A stretch of DNA of 64,000 nt from Volutella citrinella (lineage: Eukaryota; Ascomycota; Sordariomycetes; Hypocreales; Nectriaceae), in assembly GCA_034401135.1 (NCBI GenBank), contig JAWZSP010000002.1, positions 1,488,001-1,552,000 of the forward strand, given 5' to 3'. Positions 57,319 through 64,000 of this stretch are shown here, one piece after another. The notes under the pieces are model-generated. The model was not told the origin of the DNA. It ran no database searches and was given only the letters and a program-made list of their open reading frames with translations. A program made the translations under genes and the position numbers. Position 1 is the first letter of the stretch, and every line of letters starts with the position of its first letter.

Positions 57319-57397
57319 AGCCAGCCCCCTAGTCACTTGCCCCCCCCCTCACTTGCGCCCCCCCCCTGGTCAGGGGTCAGCTGATTTATCACGTGAT
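57319..57397 (+). repeat. Left terminal inverted repeat of the pogo-like element
   Basis: 79 bases, inverted copy of 59204-59281. It contains two runs of nine C and ends in the palindrome ATCACGTGAT. The outer TA at 57317-57318 is the target duplication. Confidence 0.93.
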
Positions 57398-57563
57398 ATC
57401 AAAATGCAGGTGCGGGCCGGCGCAGCTGGCCCGCTGGCCACGCTTACACCAGCCAAAGCTCTGCACCAATGATTATACATTAAACTACCTAGTTATTCAA
57501 GCTTATTTGCCACTCAAAACAACATTCTTCAAATCCTACTAAAGAAATAGCTATATAAGCTTT

Positions 57564-59081
57564 TTATGGGTCCAAAACCTTCTCCATTGCCTCCCTATTA
57601 GCTCGAATTTGAGCAATATTAATAAAATACTTATTTGGGTCTTTTTGGACTTTTCTTCTCTTCTGGGGCTGAATAACCTTAATTTTAGCCTTTAATTCAT
57701 CATTTTCTTTTAAGGTTTTTGCCAAAAGCAGGTTAGTCTTGTCAAATCCTTTCCCAATTTGGTTAAAAAGCTGCCGGGCTGTAGGGTCAGAAAACTCAAC
57801 AGGGAAGCTTATTTAAGCCAGCTTCCAAACTTGGCAAGAGCGGGTAGGGGTTGAAATAACCTTATTTCTCGTCTTATCTGTTTCTGCCGCATTAGGAAGC
57901 TCGAGGCTTCTTATTGGCGGAGGGGCTGAGAATACAAACCGGCTTGTAAGTGGTTTTGCTTGATTAAGCGGCCACAGCCCAGTTGCCTGCCAGCCACTTA
58001 TAATATTAGACTTTGAAAGTGCTAATAAGCGTGCTTTTAAATAGCAAAATAGGAAAGTCTTCTTCCCAATTAGGCTATTAAATAGCTGAAGAGGCTGGCT
58101 GTTTAATTCAGCTTGATAATACTGTTTTAAAGGGCCAAAAACAGTAATATCCAACGGCTGAAGCACATACGAAGTGTGCGGAGGCAGATAACTCAAATAA
58201 ACCTTATTTAAATAACATTCCCACATAAACTCTTCTGATTCGTGGGAGCCGTGGCCATCCAGTATAAGAAGCCGCCAATCATTTGGGTCCTCAGGTGCCG
58301 TATTAGGAAGGAACACTTCTTTAAGCCAATGCACAGCAATATCATTGCTAGTCCAGCCGTTTTTAGAAGAAGTAAATTCCCAGCCAATCAGAAAGGCTAA
58401 ATCTTGCGGAAAATAGTGGTCTTGAAGATTTATACCTTGAAAAATGACTAGTGGATTTATAGCCTTTCCAGTAGCTGAGATAGCCTCAATAATAGTCGTC
58501 CAATAGCGTGTTCCAGGTTGCCGTTTTAAGGTTAAACGTTTCTGCGAGGACCCGAGCACTAGCCCATTTGAGCCCTGACCTTCCAAGATGCCGGTTTCGT
58601 CCATATTCCAGCGATTGGCAGGCTTAATAGCCTGGATCTTCGGGAGCTATAATTGGTGGAAATAACCCTGTATAGCTTCAATAGATGCACCGTTGCATCG
58701 AGCTGCATCAAGGGGCCGGCTTCTAAGGGTCTTAATTGGTAGGTTCCGGCGTATAAATGCATCCATCCAGTGCTTTCCAAGCGGCTCATAGTCTCCAGAA
58801 GCTTGAAGAATTCGGACCACAAATTGCCTAATTTGGGTATGTGTTGGAGCAAGCCCCAGCCCGTCTTGGATAAGGATCCAATCACATAACATGCTTTCTT
58901 GAATTGGTGTAAGCCGCTGCCGCTTTTGGGCTTCTGATTGGTGTGATTCGCCGCCTTTAAGCCGGTATCGAAGAGTGCTTCCAGGGACTCCATAGTCTCG
59001 GCTAGCTGCTTTTGCTGACTGTGCCCCGCTTTGAACAGCTTGGATAGCCAATTGCATAGCTTCTTTAGAATAAGAATGCAT
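57564..59081 (-). pseudogene. Pogo/Fot1-type DDE transposase with two premature stops
   Basis: A single reading frame of 506 codons from the ATG at 59081 to a terminal TAA at 57564. It is broken by TAG at 58647-58649 and TAA at 57813-57815, with no frameshift. N-terminal region: a helix-turn-helix (AIQAVQSGAQSAKAASRDYG, then VPGSTLRYRLKG), then a CENP-B-like DNA-binding part (QESMLCDWI, GKHWMDAFIRR). Catalytic region: NMDETG (first Asp), ILDGHGSHES (second Asp) and LQPLDITVFGPLK (third Asp), so the DDD-type triad is intact. The C-terminal part after the second stop is a Lys-rich, coiled-coil-like segment. Both stops are one C-to-T change away from a Gln codon (CAG, CAA) in a CpA context, as expected from repeat-induced point mutation. 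Suppression or splicing round the stops cannot be excluded. Confidence 0.92.
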
Positions 59082-59203
59082 TGTGTTAAGTTGGAATTAC
59101 CGGATTAGGAAGTTGGGCTGGTTGAATAAGGTTGAATACAGAGATAAGTATAGATGCCGTATGCAGCTTCCCCGGAGAGGTTGAAAGCGGACCCCAATCT
59201 TAC

Positions 59204-59281
59204 ATCACGTGATAAATCAGCTGACCCCTGACCAGGGGGGGGCGCAAGTGAGGGGGGGGGCAAGTGACTAGGGGGCTGGCT
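59204..59281 (-). repeat. Right terminal inverted repeat of the pogo-like element
   Basis: 78 bases, the inverted copy of 57319-57397, one C/G shorter in one homopolymer run. On the plus strand it shows G runs of 8, 9 and 5. TA follows at 59282-59283. Confidence 0.93.
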
Positions 59282-59283
59282 TA

Positions 59284-61963
59284 ATTATGGGACGGGACTC
59301 TCTTGTCGGACAATCAATGCGTGTAAGTCCCGCCGCCGCCCTTGAATTCCGCTGCCGCTGCAAGGGACAACTTGTCGCTCACTAGCCCAGCGCCTGCATC
59401 AGCGGGCTGAGCCGACGGGTCAGCTGTTGCCAGCAACCCAGGATATGCACGAGCGCTCCACAGAGGGTCCGAAAAGCTGAATGAGTTCACCACCGCCGTC
59501 CTGGAAATCATCAACAATTGGCCCGTCTAATTAAGCGGATGGTGGGCGCATACTGAATAGTTGGATCTGCCCTGTTTCGCCCAACTGAAGAGTTGCTCTA
59601 ACTCTTTGGTCCTTTCCTATTCGGCGACAGGTGTGTTTTGTTTGATCCAAATCCGTCAGGAAAGCGTCAGCGGAACACGCGGTAACACCGTTGGGTAGTA
59701 CGTAGGTGCAAGATTAGGTCTCGTGTCTCTGAGGGCTGTTCACGCGCCCCGTCCCGTCGGATTGTCCACTCTCGAGTGCACTGTGCACTCTCGGCTTGAA
59801 CGGGCTGTTTTGACAAACAGGCGCAACCGGGAGATGAAGAGCGGCAGTGCTGAAGATGTCCCAGTCATGGCTCTCCCCGGCTATTTCACCGCTCGGTGGT
59901 TCCCTCGTTAGCCGAAATGGCAATGAGACACCCGTGACTTGTGTTTTGAGTCTACCGTAGCTGCAAGAGACATTGGCGGCATATGTAGGGAGGTTGTGGT
60001 TGAACTTGGCGTGAGCCCGATTGATTGGGTTGCGTGGAGGTGCCATTGCGAACCGAGAATGTCAATGCGGGCGGGGATTGTGATGGTAGCCAGTGAGTGG
60101 CGCGCCCAACTTTAGCGACCCAGGGCTCGAAATGGGATGATGGTAATGCGATATGGGGAAGTTGGAGTCGGGGTTTGGGGAAGTAGATGATCGATGAGAC
60201 CACCGGATTGGAATCTGGATGGCGCCCGGGTGGGTGGTCGGTGACAGGTGCCACCCACCAGCCAGCAATTCGCTACGGTGCGGCGTAGATGACGCTTGCT
60301 GGCAACGTGGAAGGAAACCCGGGAAGGATTTGGCAGCTTCCCCAATGGGATGGCCAGCCCACAAGCTTTTTGATCCCTTGCTCCGAGGTGCCGAGAGAGC
60401 ATGTCCTGTGGGCAGTGTGCTGGGTTTTGTCTCTCACCACTGACGCACATGTGTGTGGCAAGCCGATCTTGGGGGAAGGCACGACCCAGCATCAGCATCA
60501 GCCGCAGTTCGCGTGGAGGGAGGTATCTTCACATGCTTGGGGAAGGCCATCTGCACACTCTCCCACTGTTACTACACCACATGTGGCATGTCAGATGCTT
60601 AAATTCGGCGTCCATGTGGTTGGAGGATTGCAGACCAGACTAGAACCCCACACAGGATCCATCTAGCGCCGGACGGACCCAATTCTTCGGAGGTATCTGG
60701 GCCGAGATGATTGGCGATTGCCGCAAGCCTAGGATCGACGAGTTTGTCATGTGAAGTTGTGAACCTGGCGACGTAACTGACTCCCCTGCGCCGAGAGCTG
60801 CAAAAGGGTGAAAGAAGTGAATCACAACACGGACAAGAAGGCCAAGAGGCTACCACGGCGAGCGATTACTGCATCCGTGATAGGCCGCAGTGACTAGATC
60901 TTACGGGCTTTGCGCCAAGAGCAGCCACAACAACAATTCCCTGCTCGCCAGTCGCAGTGATACTTAGGTATTGGATGTTTGTGCGTCGTAGCCCATTATT
61001 CTCAGAGGCGGCCACAACAGCACACGCGCGGCGCCTGTGGGACAGAGCGATTCATGGCCAGGCTCGCTCTCAGAGATCGAGAGAGGAAGGGCTCTCCGTC
61101 GCCGTGGGCAGATCGGCATCCCCTTTCCAGGCTCGCTTCGTCTCCAACCTGACCCATGCAGGCTGCCCCGGCGCACTTCCCCAGACACGGACGGAGCCGA
61201 CGGCTGAAGGGGAACGCTCCGCGCATCGCGCCTCCTTAGGCCCATTTCCTTCCGACGTCCCCGGGGCCCCGAGATTGATGAATCTAGCAGTCCAGCCGCA
61301 CGAGCAGTCGCAGCCAACAAGCCCGAGAAATGGAGTGCAGTCTGCAGATGCCAGCAGCGCCCCAGGTCCTCGGCTCACCTCCAGAGCACACTGCACAGAG
61401 AGCCACTAGCTTCGCAAGCCCCCGTAGCCGGGTCCAATCACGGACGCCGCTGCGCTACCCCAAGCGGAGACCCTGGCCGAATTATGCCCCATCACGCCCC
61501 GTCCTGCCCCATCGAGCCCCCAGAACCAACTCCATTCACAGCCGTTCTCAGTAATAGGCCCATAGGGCCATGACGCTCTCGCCTCCCAGAAAATCTGGGG
61601 CAGCCGAGGCTTGCAGCTTCCGGACCCTCCAGCTTCTGCCGTGTTGAGCCCTCTAAAAGCCAAAGCCCTCTCTCGCGGTGCTTCTCCCCCCCCTCCGTCT
61701 TTTGCTTCTTCTGACCTGGCTTAGCTGGACAGAGACCATCATCCCCATCTCCCTCTCTTCTCTGCCCTTGACCATTCCGCGGCTGTCTTGCTTTTGCGCC
61801 GTACCCTGTCTCTCCGTGGCAGACGTAATCTTATTAGACTGCCGCCTTGCTTGCCCAGCCCACCTACACCACCCCAAACACTACCCAGACAAACTCCAAG
61901 CTCCTCCCCGACACGCACAACGGGGGCCTTTGTCCAACACCGCCGCCAACAGACTCCTCAGAC
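59284..61963. other. Intergenic region upstream of the acyl-CoA synthetase
   Basis: About 2.7 kb without a supportable gene. Open frames of up to 150 codons overlap on both strands. The last 300 bases are pyrimidine-rich and A+C-rich, typical of a 5' leader for the gene at 61964. Confidence 0.55.
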
Positions 61964-64000
61964 ATGTCGCTTCAACGAGATCCCGCCGCCTACTACAAGA
62001 AGCTGGTGACGCCTCCGCCTCCCGGCGCTCCATACGGACTTCCTGTCCCCGGCTCCGAACGCCCCAATCGCACCGCCGTCTACCGCCACTGGGCCGTCCG
62101 CGATGAGCCCCTGTTGACCACCCTCGACCCGGAGATCCTGACCACGCACGATTTGTTCGAAAAGAGCGCCCAGAAGTATCCCAAGGCCAGGTGTCTCGGC
62201 ACGCGCCACTGGAGTCCCGGATCCCAGCAGTGGGAGGACAAGTACGACTGGTTGACCTACTCTGAAGTCAACACCCGAAGAAAGAACTTTGGTGCCGGCC
62301 TCGTCGACATCCACAGGCGCATCAACCACCCGGTCGACAAGTATGGCGTCGGCTTGTGGTCCCAGAACCGTGCCGAGTGGCAGATCACTGGTAATTGCTC
62401 CTCCCCGCCCTTCCCTCCCCTTCCTCTTGGTCCTGTCCTGTCGTGTCCCGTCCTCCCGGTCGCTAACCTGGGCTCGTGCCTCGCGCAGATCTCGGCCTCG
62501 CCTCTCAGTCACTGTACACCGTCTCGCTGTACGAGACTCTCGGCCCCGATGCGATCGAGTACATCATCAACCACGCCGAGGTTGCCTGTATCGTCTGCTC
62601 TCTACCCCACATCCCCGTCCTCCTCAGGATGTCGTCAAGGATCCCGAAAGTCAAGATCATCGTGTCGCTGGACCCTCTCGACAATGGCGAGCAGGCTTCC
62701 CACACCAAGGCCGCCGTCCTGAACGACATTGCGTCGCAGCATGGCATTCAGATCTACTCCATGGCCCAGGTTGAGGAGATGGGCGCCCGGTCCGGCCTCC
62801 CGCTGCGTGCTCCCAGCCCTAGCGACCTTTGTACCATCAACTACACCTCTGGCACTACCGGCGCTCCTAAAGGTGTCGTCATCACACACGGCAATGCCAT
62901 TGCTGGCGTATCTGCCGGTCGCATCAATCAAAACGTAAATCCCAAGGACATCCACATGTCCTACCTGCCTCTCGCCCACATCTATGGACGCATTATAGAT
63001 CAGGTCGCTCTTGCGGAGGGGGCTGGAATAGGATTCTTCAGAGGAGATATTCTCGGCTTGGTTGACGACATGAAGATCCTTCAGCCCAGCGGGTTCATCT
63101 CGGTCCCTCGCCTGTTCAATCGATTTAACTCGGCCATCAAGACTGCCACTGTCGATGCTGACGGTTTCCGCGGCGCCCTGTCTGCGCACGTCATCAACTC
63201 CAAGAAGGCCGCGATGAGAGCCCCTCCCGGCAAGGCCAACAACACCCACCTGTTGTACGACCGCATTTGGACGCCCAAGGTCAAGGCCGCGGTTGGCCTG
63301 AACAAGGTGCACAGCATGGTGAGCGGAAGCGCCCAGCTCGACCCCGATGTCCAGGAGTTCCTGCGCGCAGCCTTTGCCTGTCACTTTGCCCAGGGCTTTG
63401 GAATGACCGAGACGTACGCCGTCGGCATGATCCAAGCGCGTGGCGACTTTTCTGTCGGCAACGTGGGAGGCCCCATGGCTTGCATGGAGATCTGCCTCGA
63501 GTCTGCGCCCGAGTTTGACTACACGGTGAACGACAAGCCCAACCCACGAGGAGAAATCCTCTTCCGAGGCCCCGCCGTCTTCCGAGAGTACTACAAGAAC
63601 GCAGAGGAGACCAACAAGTCCCTTGAGGCCGATGGCTGGTTCCACAGCGGCGACATCGCCGAGGTCGACAACATGGGTCGATTCAAGATCATTGACAGGA
63701 AGAAGAATGTCTTGAAGCTTGCCCATGGCGAGTACATCTCACCTGAGCGCATTGAGAACGTGTACCTGGGAAGCACCAACCTCATCAACACAGCCTACGT
63801 CCACGGCGAGGGCACCAAGGCGGCGCTTGTCGCCGTGTTTGGCATTGATGTGGAAAACTTTGCCCCCTTTGCCAGCAAGATCCTCCAAGAGACCATTACT
63901 CCCAGCGACGTCGCCGCGCTCAGGGCCGCTGCCAACGATCCGCGGGTCAAGGCCAAGTTCCTCAAGCAACTCGACGCCATTGGCCGCAGCCACAAGTTCA
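61964..64000 (+). CDS. FAA1: Long-chain acyl-CoA synthetase, 3' end outside the window
   Basis: Exon 1 is 61964-62390. A 98-base intron (branch CTAAC, acceptor GCGCAG) follows. Exon 2 begins at 62489 and stays open to the window end; about 646 residues are visible of a usual 690-700. The enzyme activates long-chain fatty acids to acyl-CoA using ATP. Motifs in order: YGVGLWSQNRAEWQI (adenylate-forming N-domain), DLGLASQSLYTVSLYETLG after the splice, AMP-binding YTSGTTGAPKG (261-271), YLPLAHIYGR, VSGSAQLDPDVQEFLR, QGFGMTETYAVG, RGEILFRGP, and the fatty-acyl-CoA signature GWFHSGDIAEV, GRFKIIDRKKNVLKLAHGEY. It resembles yeast Faa1/Faa4 (cytosolic/lipid droplet) more than peroxisomal Faa2, but the C-terminus, which could carry a targeting signal, is not in the window. 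Confidence 0.95.

Larger units (their letters stand above)
57319..59281 (-). mobile_element. Pogo/Fot1-type Tc1-mariner DNA transposon, complete but with interrupted transposase
   Basis: A 1963-base element with terminal inverted repeats (left 57319-57397, right 59204-59281) starting AGCCAGCCCCCTAGTCACTT, flanked on both sides by TA (57317-57318 and 59282-59283), the target duplication of the pogo/Fot1 family. The interior is clearly richer in A+T than the surrounding DNA. It encodes one transposase on the minus strand, interrupted by two in-frame stops. The repeats differ only in the length of one C run, so the insertion looks recent. Confidence 0.93.

Overview
This window is nuclear DNA from a filamentous ascomycete (Pezizomycotina), most likely a Sordariomycete and perhaps Hypocreales. 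The genes are single transcription units on both strands, carrying short introns (about 50-160 bases, GT..AG, some with CTAAC-like branch sites) in GC-rich coding sequence. The families present (fungal myosin-I, PFA4, GT90, LtrA-like and MARVEL membrane proteins, a STAND-type NTPase with TPR-like repeats) are typical of that group. The genus cannot be fixed from sequence alone. I found no tRNA, rRNA, CRISPR array or organelle DNA.

Layout. 0.5-7.0 kb: a conserved proline-rich fungal protein of unknown function (minus), divergent from DNA polymerase kappa (plus), which converges on a Trk potassium transporter (minus). 9.0-9.8 kb: a five-exon ER FKBP (minus). 12.65-14.6 kb: a small Ser/Tyr-rich protein (plus) and an RPEL-repeat protein (minus). 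16.4-20.2 kb: class I myosin (plus), convergent with a PFA4-type palmitoyltransferase (minus, 20.6-21.9 kb). 22.5-25.7 kb: a multi-membrane-span GT90/CAP10-like glycosyltransferase (plus). 25.7-32.4 kb: a 6.7-kb gene-poor stretch. 32.4-34.5 kb: a protein joining a C6-like Cys motif to a caspase-like domain that lacks both catalytic residues. 35.9-37.4 kb: an LtrA-family membrane protein. 40.3-47.0 kb: a 2129-residue P-loop NTPase with TPR-like repeats and two threonine tracts. 48.7-49.8 kb: a WW-domain protein resembling yeast Wwm1. 50.3-53.7 kb: EMC7 and O-acetylhomoserine sulfhydrylase (both minus). 55.3-55.8 kb: a MARVEL-like four-span membrane protein (minus). 57.3-59.3 kb: a complete pogo/Fot1-type transposon with near-identical 78-79 bp terminal repeats, a TA target duplication and a transposase frame broken by two stops. 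62.0 kb to the end: a long-chain acyl-CoA synthetase that runs out of the window.

Most genes are housekeeping: membrane traffic and actin (myosin-I, RPEL protein, PFA4), ER folding and insertion (FKBP, EMC7), sulfur and lipid metabolism (MET17, acyl-CoA synthetase), ion transport and translesion synthesis. The part most worth a second look is 32-50 kb. There a predicted inactive caspase-like protein, a STAND-type NTPase and a WW protein related to the yeast metacaspase-binding protein lie within 18 kb. Each family has separate links to regulated cell death, but nothing in the sequence proves that these three work together. I also saw a 9-base word, TACTCCGTA, four times in gene-free DNA.

Exon boundaries were placed by hand from reading frames, splice consensus and family conservation. 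Treat them as good models, not as transcript-supported structures.
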